Positions 42,697-50,878 of a DNA stretch of 64,000 bases are shown here, piece after piece; within the stretch, counting starts at the first letter, position 1; each line of letters opens with the position of its first letter. The notes below the pieces were generated by a model that did no database searches, was not told the DNA's origin, and saw only the letters and a list, made by a program, of their open reading frames with translations. The translations under genes and the position numbers were made by a program. This DNA is from an uncultured Oscillospiraceae bacterium (GTDB lineage Bacteria > Bacillota > Clostridia > Oscillospirales > Oscillospiraceae): positions 1 through 64,000 of the forward strand of contig CAKTOF010000005.1 in NCBI GenBank assembly GCA_934589675.1. Reading direction: 5' to 3'.

Positions 42697-45414
42697 ATGC
42701 CCAATGTGTCCCCCGGGGCGCCGTTTTCGGAAAAATATGAGATCCTCTCAGAGCTCGGCAGCGGTTCAAACGGAACGACGTACCGCGCGCGAGAAATCGC
42801 CAGCGGGCGGCCGCTGATCCTAAAGCACATCCCGATCCCTGCCTCGCAGTCTCAGGTGCAGGCGCTCATCTTCTCCGGCGCAGCCGGGAGCGAGGATGAA
42901 GTGCAGCACTACTATGAGCGCTCCGTCGCAGAGCTTGAGGCCGAGCTTGCGCTGGCGCAGAGCCTGACCGGGTCGGCGTGCTATCTTCCCTTCCGCGACC
43001 ATCAGGTCGACCGGCGGGAGGGCGCGGTCGGCTTTGACGTCTATCTCGTTGCAGACTTCTGCCAGACGCTGCCGACGTTCCTCGCCGGCCGCGACATCAC
43101 GGTGCTCGATGCGCTCAACCTCGGCCTCGACATCTGCGACTGCATCCAGACGCTGCACGAGGCAGGCCTTCTGTGCCGCAACATCAAGCCGGAGAACATC
43201 TACCGCACGCAGCGCGGGACGTTCCTGCTTGGCGACCTGGGCTTGACCCGGCTCGATGAGCTGCCGTATGCATCGCTGCCGGATTCCGAGTTCGGCCCAT
43301 ACGCTGCGCCGGAGTATGCCGACATCATGTCCCCGCTGAACATGACCGGCGAGCTGTACTCGCTCGGCCTTGTGCTCTACCGCATCTTCAACGGCAACCA
43401 CGCGCCGTTCGTCGACGAGGAGACCTCCATCCGCGCGGCCGAGACGAAGCGCTGCGACGGGCAGCCGCTGCCCGCGCCGCTCTATGCCGACTATGAGCTG
43501 GCCGCCATCATCCAGCGCGCCTGCGCATTTAAGCCGGAGGACCGCTACCAGACCCCGGCCGAGCTGCGGCAGGATCTTGCGCTCTACATGAAGCGAAACG
43601 CTGTGCCCAGCGCGCCCGTTGCGCCGCCCATCGTGGCCGACCCGGCCGAGCAGCTCCCGCCCGACGAGCCGGAGCAGACGGATGCGCCCATCCGCTTTGC
43701 AACGGTCGACGACCTCGACGACCAGTTCATCGAGCACTTCTCCCCCGTCGCCGCGCCCGCCGCGCCTGACGCTCCGCCCGCGCCTCCGGCGCCGCCCGCG
43801 GACGATCCCTGCGCGGCAGATGACGTGCCGCTGCTAGGCAGCGGCTATGACGCCGACGCCGTGCCGGACGAGCCTGCCCCGCCCGCGCCGCGCAAAAAAT
43901 CCCGCGCGTGGATCCCCGTGCTCATCGCCGTGCTGCTCGCGGCCGGCTTTGCCGCGTGGTGGCTGTTCCTGCGGGCCGGGACGGTCGAGGTTCGCACGCT
44001 CGGCTCCACCGAAAAAACCACAAGCTCCATCACCGTCTACATCGACTGCACGCCCGGCGACGCCGATCTTGAGCTTGTCTGCTCGGACGCCTACGGCAAC
44101 ACGTTCACGCAGCCGTACTCCGGCTCGACGTACACATTCACGGAGCTTTCTCCCGGCACGACATACACCGTCGAGCTTCGGGCCAAGGATCGCACGCACA
44201 TCACCGGTTCGTCGTCCATCCTCGTCACGACCTCCTCCGTCACGCAGATCGTCAGCTTCACTGCCGGCGAGATCACCGGCACGAGCGCCGAGCTCTCGCT
44301 CGTCGTCAGCGGCCCGGAGCCGGAGAGCTGGACGGTCTCGTACACCGCCACGAGCGGCGACTCCGGCTCCTTCACCTGCCGCAGCCACAACCTGAGCCTT
44401 CAGGATCTCGTGCCGAACACGACCTACACGTTCACGCTCGAGCCGGCGGACGGCTACGACACCGAGGGCGAGACATCGTGCACGTTCACGACGATCGCAA
44501 GCGCCTCGCTTACGAGCTTTGAGACAACGCGCCTGACCATGGACGCCGCGGTGCTCAGCTGGGCATACGACGGTGCGACGGATGCGTGGACGGTCACCTG
44601 CACCGGCGCCGACGGTTCCAGCCAGTCGCAGGCGACCACAGACACGACCGCGACGTTCACCGGCCTTGCCGCCGGGACGGAGTACACGTTCACGCTCGAC
44701 TGCGCAGGGCTTGAGCCCACCGCGCTCTCGACGCTCACCGTCACGACGCCGACCGGCTCCATCACCTCGCTGAATGCGAAGGCGCTGGACACGACGAGCG
44801 TTCAGCTCACGTGGGAATACGAGGGCGAGGCGGTCGATCAGGGCTACATGGTCATTTACACCGTCGGCCCCGAATCCGAGCCGATCCGCGCCGTCGCAAC
44901 GACGACCGAGCAGACGCTGACGCTCACGGGGCTGATCCCCGACGCGGAATACTCCTTTGAGCTTGCCACCGCGTCCGGCACGAAGCTGGCCGGCGAGTCG
45001 ACCGCCGCGGTCACGATGCCCAAGCCCGAGACCTATTCCGACAACGGCCTCGATTCCGCCTTCATTGGCCTGTTCGTCGAGCCGAGCGGCGCGAATTGGA
45101 CCTACCGCGACCTGTCCGAGGGCCGCACGGAGTTTTTGCCGTCTGAGCCCATTGCCTTTGCCGTGCAGGCTCTGAACGGCGTGCGCAGCAGCAAGGACGA
45201 GGTGCAGGTGCTCTACGTCGTCCGCAACGCAGACGGCGAGCCTGTCGACTACTATGCGCGCACCTATCAGTGGAACGCCATGTGGTCAAACGACCTCCAC
45301 GTCGGCTCCCTCGAGCGCACCCCGCAGACGCCGGGCACATACACCCTTGAGGTCTACATCGACGGCATGATCCTCCGCAGCAAGGAATTCTCCGTTGTGG
45401 AGAGCCTGTCGTAA
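42697..45414 (+). CDS. Membrane kinase-fold protein with degenerate HRD motif and extracellular Fn3-like repeats
   Basis: A 905-residue single-pass protein. The cytoplasmic part (1-300) has a Hanks-type kinase fold: glycine loop GSGSNGTTY (21-29), Lys43 in LILKHI, DLG at 180-182, and APE at 204-206. Where HRD is expected it has Cys-Arg-Asn (CRNIKPEN, Asn162), so the catalytic Asp is lost. A Pro/Ala/Asp-rich linker (300-400) leads to a transmembrane helix (about 405-426) and four or five fibronectin type III-like modules (430-790). The C-terminal domain (about 800-905) is unrecognised. ATG 42697 with AAGGAGGCG upstream is chosen over a TTG at 42673. Its divergent neighbour is another membrane protein with Ig-like repeats. 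A pseudokinase signalling or scaffold role is inferred. Confidence 0.85.
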   Translation: MPNVSPGAPFSEKYEILSELGSGSNGTTYRAREIASGRPLILKHIPIPASQSQVQALIFSGAAGSEDEVQHYYERSVAELEAELALAQSLTGSACYLPFRDHQVDRREGAVGFDVYLVADFCQTLPTFLAGRDITVLDALNLGLDICDCIQTLHEAGLLCRNIKPENIYRTQRGTFLLGDLGLTRLDELPYASLPDSEFGPYAAPEYADIMSPLNMTGELYSLGLVLYRIFNGNHAPFVDEETSIRAAETKRCDGQPLPAPLYADYELAAIIQRACAFKPEDRYQTPAELRQDLALYMKRNAVPSAPVAPPIVADPAEQLPPDEPEQTDAPIRFATVDDLDDQFIEHFSPVAAPAAPDAPPAPPAPPADDPCAADDVPLLGSGYDADAVPDEPAPPAPRKKSRAWIPVLIAVLLAAGFAAWWLFLRAGTVEVRTLGSTEKTTSSITVYIDCTPGDADLELVCSDAYGNTFTQPYSGSTYTFTELSPGTTYTVELRAKDRTHITGSSSILVTTSSVTQIVSFTAGEITGTSAELSLVVSGPEPESWTVSYTATSGDSGSFTCRSHNLSLQDLVPNTTYTFTLEPADGYDTEGETSCTFTTIASASLTSFETTRLTMDAAVLSWAYDGATDAWTVTCTGADGSSQSQATTDTTATFTGLAAGTEYTFTLDCAGLEPTALSTLTVTTPTGSITSLNAKALDTTSVQLTWEYEGEAVDQGYMVIYTVGPESEPIRAVATTTEQTLTLTGLIPDAEYSFELATASGTKLAGESTAAVTMPKPETYSDNGLDSAFIGLFVEPSGANWTYRDLSEGRTEFLPSEPIAFAVQALNGVRSSKDEVQVLYVVRNADGEPVDYYARTYQWNAMWSNDLHVGSLERTPQTPGTYTLEVYIDGMILRSKEFSVVESLS

Positions 45415-45427
45415 GCGCATGTACATG

Positions 45428-45458
45428 ACCCGCGCCCCGGGATCGGGGCGCGGGTTTT
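45428..45458 (+). terminator. Terminator of the kinase-like gene
   Basis: ACCCGCGCCCC pairs with GGGGCGCGGGT (45428-45438 with 45445-45455) followed by TTTT. Confidence 0.9.
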
Positions 45459-45484
45459 GTGTCAATCAAGCCACCTCCGCACGC

Positions 45485-45512
45485 CGTAGGGCGGGATGAC
45501 CTCATCCCGCCC
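45485..45512 (+). repeat. Palindromic element P1, outer left copy
   Basis: GTAGGGCGGGATGA-CC-TCATCCCGCCC: 11-bp arms, two-base centre. Its reverse complement lies at 45855-45880, so the two copies bracket the repeat patch. Confidence 0.8.
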
Positions 45513-45547
45513 GTCAGGCCGATTACGGCCCGCGCCTATTAAGACCT

Positions 45548-45595
45548 GTCATCCTGAGCGAGCAAAGCGAGTCGAAGGATCTGCCCGATTGCGGT
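45548..45595 (-). repeat. Dispersed palindromic repeat, copy R4
   Basis: Same element as R1-R3 near 10.7 kb, read in inverted orientation: TGTCATCCTGAGCGAGC..GTCGAAGGATCT, followed by the GATTGCGGT tag. Confidence 0.85.
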
Positions 45596-45739
45596 GCACC
45601 GATTGCGATCCAGCGCGAAAAAAGAATGTCATTCAGAGCCGGCGAAGCCGGCGTGGCATCGTCCCCGGATGGGGGAATCTTACCGATTGCGGTATGGTAT
45701 CGTCAATTTCCAGCGCTGGAGATATGCGAAAGACTACCG

Positions 45740-45776
45740 TAATCGGCAAGACCCTTCGACTTCGCTCAGGGTGACA
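45740..45776 (+). repeat. Dispersed palindromic repeat, copy R5
   Basis: TAATCGGCAAGACCCTTCGA..CGCTCAGGGTGACA, inverted relative to R4. Between R4 and R5 lies a further GC-hairpin element (GCCGGCGAAGCCGGC near 45640) followed by another CGATTGCGGT tag. Confidence 0.85.
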
Positions 45777-45854
45777 CGTGTTTTTGCTTTTGATGGATCG
45801 CAATCGGCCATTCGGGCGATGATCCGCCCCTACGTGGCGCGGCGCGAAAAAGCT

Positions 45855-45880
45855 GCGGGATGAGGTCATCCCGCCCTACG
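45855..45880 (-). repeat. Palindromic element P1, outer right copy (inverted)
   Basis: GCGGGATGA-GG-TCATCCCGCCCTACG, the reverse complement of the copy at 45485. A related hairpin (GGGCGGATGCTATCCGCCC, about 45912-45930) follows. The 480-base gap 45459-45939 holds only such elements and no credible gene. Confidence 0.8.
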
Positions 45881-45939
45881 TTCATAATACGAGCTGCGGT
45901 TGCATACCGACGGGCGGATGCTATCCGCCCCTGCACGCA

Positions 45940-45969
45940 AAAACCCCGCCGGTCGCCCGGCGGGGTTTT
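45940..45969 (-). terminator. Terminator of the DHHW gene
   Basis: AAAACCCCGCCGG pairs with CCGGCGGGGTTTT (45940-45952 with 45957-45969). On the minus strand it is followed by T-rich sequence; it may work both ways. Confidence 0.9.
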
Positions 45970-45977
45970 GCATATGC

Positions 45978-47423
45978 TCACTCGTCCATCCCAACCAGCC
46001 GGTTGAGCCAGCTGATGTAGTAGATGTTGTTGATCATAAACGGATAATCGAGCGTGATCACGTCGTTCACGCCCTGCTCGGCCGCGAACGAGACGAGGTC
46101 GAGCGCTGGCTTGTCCTGCCGGTTGAATTCGCGCGGGTCGACGACGATGATCCTGCTGTAATGGCTCGTCAGGAACGGCACGAACGCGTTGCCGTAGGAC
46201 TCCTTGAGCACAAGGCATGTGCCGCCGTCCTTCACATCCGTGTCGATGATAAAGATCGGCGTGTCGCCGCTGATAAAGCACAGGTACTTGTTCGAATAAT
46301 CCGGGCTCAGCGTCGTGATGACGACGGAGGACGCAATGCCGTTTGTGAGCGTCGCATCCTGATAGTACTTCGCCGTCGTGTTCACGATGGGCAGATAGTA
46401 ATCGACATAATCCGGGTTGTCCTTGAGCGCCTGACTCTGCGGATAGCTGGACGTATAGGTATACATCGTGCCGACAAAGTTATCATAGCGGCCGGTCTGG
46501 AACTCGTCGAGCGGCACGGCTTCGAAGCCGGCCGTCTTGCAGAACTGCTTGTAGGCGTAATATGCACCGAGCGCCGTCCAGTGATGATCCGTGCGGAAGA
46601 AGATATACTCGTCCGCGTGGCGCGCAAGCTCGGAGTACGCGTCGACGGTGTAGACCGAGTCCTGCATATCGGCGTAGCACGCGTCGATCATATCCTTCTG
46701 GCTGTGCAGGCCGGTGTGGAAGTCCTCCGGCGAGTAGAATTCGCCGGAGTTCGGCGTGAGGACAGAGAACACGCGCACGTCGTCGCTGAGGGCGTTGTCG
46801 ATGTTGTTGATGGCCTGCGCGTAGTCGGCAATGACAGAGTACGTCGCGGTCGGGATGTCCATGGCGCAGTCGCCGGAGATGATGATCGTGCTGTCCGTGG
46901 ATGTGTACTCCTCGGGATAGGTGCGCTCCGGGATCGGGCCTTCGTCCTCGTCCTCGGGCGGCGTCTGCGTGCCTTCATCCGCACCGTCTGGCGCAGCGGC
47001 GTCATCCGGCTGCGCGGCATCGCCGGTGTCCGGCGTCTGCGAGGCAGCTGTGTCGTCGCGCTTCTCCCCGTCCACGGCGGCGGCATAGTCGTCGAGCGAG
47101 ACGCCGCCCTGCTCCGCGTCCGTCTTGATGCCGGAGAGCACAACGTCGCCGTCGCCCTTACCGGAATAGTAGTAAAAGCCATTTAATTTCCGGTTGAGCG
47201 ACATGAACGACTCGCGCAGCGGGAACGTGTCGGCGTAGTACGTCTCATAGTTTGTCTGATAGCTGCCGTCGAAGAACGACGAGAGCGTGAGCTTCGGATT
47301 CTCCGCAAGCTTGCGGTTTTCCGAGACGCTCATCGTCGGATCCTTGTCAAGCGCAGCCCAAAGGCCGAAGAACGCCAGCAGTACGAAAAACAGCGCCACA
47401 AGGCAGGTGTAAAGTTTTCTCAT
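45978..47423 (-). CDS. DHHW-family extracellular protein, polysaccharide O-acetylation partner
   Basis: A 481-residue protein anchored by an N-terminal helix (residues 5-24). The DHHW motif lies in FFRTDHHWTALGAYYAY (about residue 275), as in AlgX/AlgJ-like SGNH-fold proteins that transfer acetyl groups to exported polysaccharides. ISGDCAMDI in the middle and VVLKESYGNAFVPFL near the C-terminus are further family segments. An acidic, low-complexity insertion of about 65 residues (roughly 100-165; Asp/Glu/Pro/Ala-rich) interrupts the domain and is unusual. The start is 9 bases after the MBOAT stop, which fits a two-gene operon. The glycan acceptor is unknown. Confidence 0.85.
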   Translation of the reverse strand: MRKLYTCLVALFFVLLAFFGLWAALDKDPTMSVSENRKLAENPKLTLSSFFDGSYQTNYETYYADTFPLRESFMSLNRKLNGFYYYSGKGDGDVVLSGIKTDAEQGGVSLDDYAAAVDGEKRDDTAASQTPDTGDAAQPDDAAAPDGADEGTQTPPEDEDEGPIPERTYPEEYTSTDSTIIISGDCAMDIPTATYSVIADYAQAINNIDNALSDDVRVFSVLTPNSGEFYSPEDFHTGLHSQKDMIDACYADMQDSVYTVDAYSELARHADEYIFFRTDHHWTALGAYYAYKQFCKTAGFEAVPLDEFQTGRYDNFVGTMYTYTSSYPQSQALKDNPDYVDYYLPIVNTTAKYYQDATLTNGIASSVVITTLSPDYSNKYLCFISGDTPIFIIDTDVKDGGTCLVLKESYGNAFVPFLTSHYSRIIVVDPREFNRQDKPALDLVSFAAEQGVNDVITLDYPFMINNIYYISWLNRLVGMDE

Positions 47424-47432
47424 CTTGCCACC

Positions 47433-48845
47433 TCAGAAGCGGAAATACAAAAACGGATTGAAGCTCGAGCCGACGAGCGACACGGTCGAAAGCAGCAGCA
47501 GTGCCAGGTCGAACGCGAACACCACAATGAGCAGCAGCGCGTTCCACGCCGTGTTCTGCTTCGACGTGCAAAGCGTCGTAAACCCAAGCCCGATCTTGCG
47601 CGGCAGCGCCGTCGAGCCAATGACGCCGACCGCGAGCAGCAGCAGGCTGTTCGTCAGCTGGATCTTCGTCTTTGCATTCAAAAATGCCGCGCCGCCTCCG
47701 CCGAACATGACGGACAGCGCTGCGCGAAGCTGCGAAAAGTCCGTAAAGTAGAACAGCGTCCAGCCGAACAGGATCACAAAGATCATGAGAATGTGCCGCA
47801 CAGCGGCCGGAATCTTCTCAAGATACTTGCCCATGTACTTCTCAAAGGCGATGAGCAGCCCGTAAAAGAGGCCCCAGAGGACGAAATTCCAGCTCGCGCC
47901 GTGCCACAGGCCGGTCAGGAACCACACCACCAGCAGGTTGAGCAACTGATGGCGCCGGTTGCCGCCGAGCGGGATGTACACATAGTCGCGGAAGAAGCTG
48001 CCGAGCGAAATGTGCCAGCGCCGCCAGAACTCCGTCGCCGATTTGGACAGATACGGCAGGTCGAAGTTCTCGCCGTACTTGAAGCCAAACATCCGTCCGA
48101 GGCCGATGGCCATGTCCGAGTAGCCGGAAAAATCAAAATAGAGCTGAAGTGCGAACAGGATCACGCCGAGCCACACGCCGAGCGTCGTCTGCCCATCCAG
48201 CGAGCCGAGAAGCTGCCCGGAGACGCTGCCGGCATAGTTTGCGATGAGCACCTTTTTCCCCAGGCCGATGCAAAAGCGCGTCACGCCGTAAAACGCATCC
48301 TCGACGTGGACGCGGCGGCGGCGCAGCTGCGGCGCGATCTCGCTGTAGCGCAGGATCGGGCCGGCAATGAGCTGCGGGAACAGCGACACGAACAGCAGAA
48401 AATCCGGGAACGAGCGCTGCACCGGCACCTCCCCGCGCCGCACGTCGATGACGTAGGACAGCGTCTGGAACGTGTAAAACGAAATGCCGATCGGAAGCGC
48501 GATGCCCGTCATGGGAATGCGGGTGCCGAAGATGCCGTTGATCGTGCCGAGCAGGAAGTCCGTGTACTTGAACACGAACAGCAGCCCGAGGTTAAAGACG
48601 ACTGAGCCGACGAACCAGCCTTTCGCGTGGGCATTTTGCGGGTCGCCGACCTTGTGGCCGAACAGGAAGTTCATGCCCGCCGACGCCAAAAGCAAAAAGA
48701 CATAGACCGGCTCGCCCCATGCGTAAAACAGCACGCTCATGACGACGAGCACATAGTTTTTCAGCTTGACCGTCGGGCAGAGCGCATACAGTAGGATACA
48801 GATCGGCAGGAATTTATACAAAAAGACCAGACTTGAAAATACCAC
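47433..48845 (-). CDS. MBOAT-family membrane O-acyltransferase (AlgI/DltB-like)
   Basis: Polytopic membrane protein (470 residues, about 10 helices) that moves acyl groups across the membrane for O-acylation of polysaccharide or teichoic acid. Motifs seen are FQTLSYVIDVRRGE, FFDFSGYSDMAIGLG-like YFDFSGYSDMAIGLGRMFG, FWRRWHISL, and the active-site His315 in TGLWHGASWNFVLWG. Three in-frame GTGs are possible; GTG 48845 is chosen because the protein then begins MVFSSLVFLYKFLP, the conserved family start, and GGGGTG lies 7 bases upstream. The adjacent DHHW gene is its usual partner. dltACD genes are absent, so AlgI-type polysaccharide acetylation is preferred. Confidence 0.92.
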   Translation of the reverse strand: MVFSSLVFLYKFLPICILLYALCPTVKLKNYVLVVMSVLFYAWGEPVYVFLLLASAGMNFLFGHKVGDPQNAHAKGWFVGSVVFNLGLLFVFKYTDFLLGTINGIFGTRIPMTGIALPIGISFYTFQTLSYVIDVRRGEVPVQRSFPDFLLFVSLFPQLIAGPILRYSEIAPQLRRRRVHVEDAFYGVTRFCIGLGKKVLIANYAGSVSGQLLGSLDGQTTLGVWLGVILFALQLYFDFSGYSDMAIGLGRMFGFKYGENFDLPYLSKSATEFWRRWHISLGSFFRDYVYIPLGGNRRHQLLNLLVVWFLTGLWHGASWNFVLWGLFYGLLIAFEKYMGKYLEKIPAAVRHILMIFVILFGWTLFYFTDFSQLRAALSVMFGGGGAAFLNAKTKIQLTNSLLLLAVGVIGSTALPRKIGLGFTTLCTSKQNTAWNALLLIVVFAFDLALLLLSTVSLVGSSFNPFLYFRF

Positions 48846-48886
48846 GCGCACGCACACCCCGATTTCTCTCTTCCAAATTCATGGTT

Positions 48887-48915
48887 ATGTTAACAGACCG
48901 GGAACAAAGTTGCAA
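48887..48915 (-). promoter_or_regulatory. Promoter of the MBOAT-DHHW operon
   Basis: Minus strand TTGCAA (48915-48910), 17 bp, TAACAT (48892-48887), about 42 bases before the chosen start. Confidence 0.6.
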
Positions 48916-48960
48916 CTTAAATTCTTGAAATCCGGAAAAATTTTACCGCGCGGCTCCGCG

Positions 48961-48991
48961 AGAAAAAAAGACCGCCCGGCGGGCGGTCTTT
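48961..48991 (-). terminator. Terminator of the DUF1540 gene
   Basis: AAAGACCGCCC pairs with GGGCGGTCTTT (48967-48977 with 48981-48991). On the minus strand it is followed by a T-run. Confidence 0.9.
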
Positions 48992-48997
48992 CTTGGC

Positions 48998-49168
48998 TCA
49001 GCAGCACTTTTTCTCGAACGACTTGCAGTCCGTGCACTGATCCATCGTCGGGTCGGCCTCATGCGTGCCGACGAGGATGTGGTCGAGCGAGCAGTAGTTC
49101 TCACTCGTGCAGTGGTGCGCGCACTGGCTGACGGTGCAGCCGATGCTCTTGTTGGCTTTGCAGGACAT
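48998..49168 (-). CDS. DUF1540 cysteine-rich small protein
   Basis: A 56-residue protein with nine Cys residues, including CTVSQCAHHC, YCSLDHILVG, QCTDCKSF and a terminal KKCC. The pattern is that of DUF1540 proteins, small probable metal-binding proteins of unknown function, common in spore-forming Clostridia. ATG 49168 has GGAGGGTGA 4-7 bases upstream; the longer frame lacks an RBS. It has its own terminator. No membrane segment. Confidence 0.87.
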   Translation of the reverse strand: MSCKANKSIGCTVSQCAHHCTSENYCSLDHILVGTHEADPTMDQCTDCKSFEKKCC

Positions 49169-49226
49169 ACGATCACCCTCCAATTCGTTGATGGGGATAG
49201 TATGCCGCGCGGCCGCGCGATTATGC

Positions 49227-49260
49227 AAAAAGGCCGGAAGCTGCGCGCTCCCGGCCCTTT
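49227..49260 (-). terminator. Terminator of the YebC-family gene
   Basis: Minus strand AAAGGGCCGG..CCGGCCTTTTTG: GGCCGG/CCGGCC core extended by AAA/TTT with a one-base bulge, then T-run. It lies 20 bases past the stop. Confidence 0.82.
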
Positions 49261-49279
49261 ACTATAAAAATGATGGAGC

Positions 49280-50014
49280 TTACTCCTGATCCCAGCTGTG
49301 CCAGACGTTCTGGACGTCGTCGTCATCTTCGAGCATTTCGAGCATTTTCGTCATGTTCTTGATGTCGTCCTCGTTTTCGAGCTTCGTGTACGTCTGCGGG
49401 ACCATCTCGACCTGCGCGGAGACGAACGAGTAGCCCTTGTCCGTCAGCGCCTGCACGACGGCGTTGAAGTCGTCCGGCGCGGTGTAGATGGTGAAGCACT
49501 CCTCCTCGGCCTCGAAGTCGGAAGCGCCGGCCTCGAGGGCGTCCATCATGACGGCGTCCTCTTCGTAGTCGCCGTCCTCGTTGTCGATGACGAGCACGCC
49601 CTTCTGGTCAAAGCTCCAGCTGACGCAGCCGCTCGCGCCGAGGTTGCCGCCGTATTTGTCAAAGAAATGGCGCATATTCGAGGCGGTGCGGTTGCGGTTG
49701 TCCGTCATGGTCTCGACGATGACGGCGACGCCGCACGGGCCATAGCCCTCATATGTGATCGTCTCGTAGTTCGATGCGTCGGCCGAGCCGAGCGCCTTCT
49801 CGATCGTTCTTTTGATGTTGTCGTTCGGCATATTGGCCGCGCGGGCCTTGGCGATGACGGTAGCAAGGCGCGAGTTGTTGTTCGGATCGCCCGATCCGCC
49901 CGCCTTGACGGCGACGATCATCTCACGTGCGATCTTTGTAAACGCCTGCGAGCGCTTCGCGTCCTGCGCGCCCTTCGTCTTCTGGATGTTATGCCACTTG
50001 GAATGTCCGGACAT
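49280..50014 (-). CDS. YebC/PmpR-family transcriptional regulator or translation factor
   Basis: A 244-residue protein of the YebC family. It has the N-terminal SGHSKWHNIQKTKGAQDAKR signature, the NMPNDNIKRTIEKALG middle motif and the family's acidic C-terminal lobe (LENEDDIKNMTKMLEMLEDD). Members have been described as DNA-binding regulators and, more recently, as factors that relieve ribosome stalling; which applies here is open. The start at 50014 has GGGGAG upstream and a good promoter. In Firmicutes it is often near ruvC; here it stands alone. Confidence 0.93.
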   Translation of the reverse strand: MSGHSKWHNIQKTKGAQDAKRSQAFTKIAREMIVAVKAGGSGDPNNNSRLATVIAKARAANMPNDNIKRTIEKALGSADASNYETITYEGYGPCGVAVIVETMTDNRNRTASNMRHFFDKYGGNLGASGCVSWSFDQKGVLVIDNEDGDYEEDAVMMDALEAGASDFEAEEECFTIYTAPDDFNAVVQALTDKGYSFVSAQVEMVPQTYTKLENEDDIKNMTKMLEMLEDDDDVQNVWHSWDQE

Positions 50015-50049
50015 CTTAGACTCCCCTTCTTATGTTTTTCCGAAAATAT

Positions 50050-50078
50050 AATATATCACATTTTTCCCGTGCTTGCAA
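50050..50078 (-). promoter_or_regulatory. Promoter of the YebC-family gene
   Basis: Minus strand TTGCAA (50078-50073), 17 bp, TATATT (50055-50050), with TGA before the -10. Confidence 0.8.
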
Positions 50079-50083
50079 CCCGC

Positions 50084-50878
50084 TTATGCCTGCCATTCGG
50101 CCGCATCCGTGCGGGTTTTGGAGAGCAGCACGTCAAGCGCGGGGAATCTCGCAGACAGCTGCGCGGCCAGATACGGGCAGACGACCTGCTCGGTCTGGTA
50201 ATGGCCGGCGTCGATCAGGTTGAGCCCGAAATCGCGCGCGTCGATGAAGCCGTTATATTTAATGTCGCTCGTGACGAACGTGTCGCACCCGAGCGCGAGC
50301 GCCTGCACGGCAAACTCCCCGCACGCGCCGCCGCCGACGGCCACGCGGCGGACGGGCCTTCCGGCGTCGGCGAAGCGAAGCCCCTCGCACCCGAGCGTCG
50401 TTTTCACAAGTTTCGCAAATTCCGGAAGGCTCTGCTCCGGAACCGTCCCGATGCGGCCGAGCCCGTACTCATGCCCCGCCTCGTCCTTCCCCGCAGGCGC
50501 GAGGACGCCGACATCCGTCAGACCCAGCGCCGCGGCCAGGCAGTCGTTCACGCCGCCGGGCGCGCTGTCGAGGTTCGTGTGCATGGAGATGACCGCCACG
50601 CCGCCCTCGATGGCAGACAGCAGCGCGCGCCCCGTCGCGTCGGCGTCCGTCACGGACTTCGCCGCGCCGAAAATGAGCGGATGGTGCGAGACGACAAGCT
50701 CCGCGCCCGCCGCCTTTGCTTCCTCGATGACCGTCTCAAACGGATCGAGCGAGACGAGAAGGCGCGTCACCTCCGCATCCGCGTGGCCGCACAGATGGCC
50801 GACGTTGTCCCAGTCCTCTTTCATGTACTTCGGCGCGATGGAAAAAAGGAATTCCTCGATCTCACGAACCTTTGGCAT
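50084..50878 (-). CDS. Nif3-like dinuclear metal center protein
   Basis: A 264-residue protein of the Nif3/DUF34 family (YqfO type). Metal ligands occur in VVSHHPLIFG and near the C-terminus in the LIDAGHYQTE segment, with SMHTNLDSAPGGVND between. The protein is the short form without the extra PII-like insert found in some Bacillus homologues. Its role is unsettled. It overlaps the trmK stop by 17 bases, the same trmK-Nif3 pair (yqfN-yqfO) seen across Firmicutes. The start at 50878 has GAGGGA upstream. Confidence 0.92.
   Translation of the reverse strand: MPKVREIEEFLFSIAPKYMKEDWDNVGHLCGHADAEVTRLLVSLDPFETVIEEAKAAGAELVVSHHPLIFGAAKSVTDADATGRALLSAIEGGVAVISMHTNLDSAPGGVNDCLAAALGLTDVGVLAPAGKDEAGHEYGLGRIGTVPEQSLPEFAKLVKTTLGCEGLRFADAGRPVRRVAVGGGACGEFAVQALALGCDTFVTSDIKYNGFIDARDFGLNLIDAGHYQTEQVVCPYLAAQLSARFPALDVLLSKTRTDAAEWQA

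Noticed and set aside
45485..45880. CRISPR or small gene in the second repeat patch
   Set aside because: Repeat copies are inverted rather than direct and no spacer-repeat rhythm or coding frame with RBS is present.
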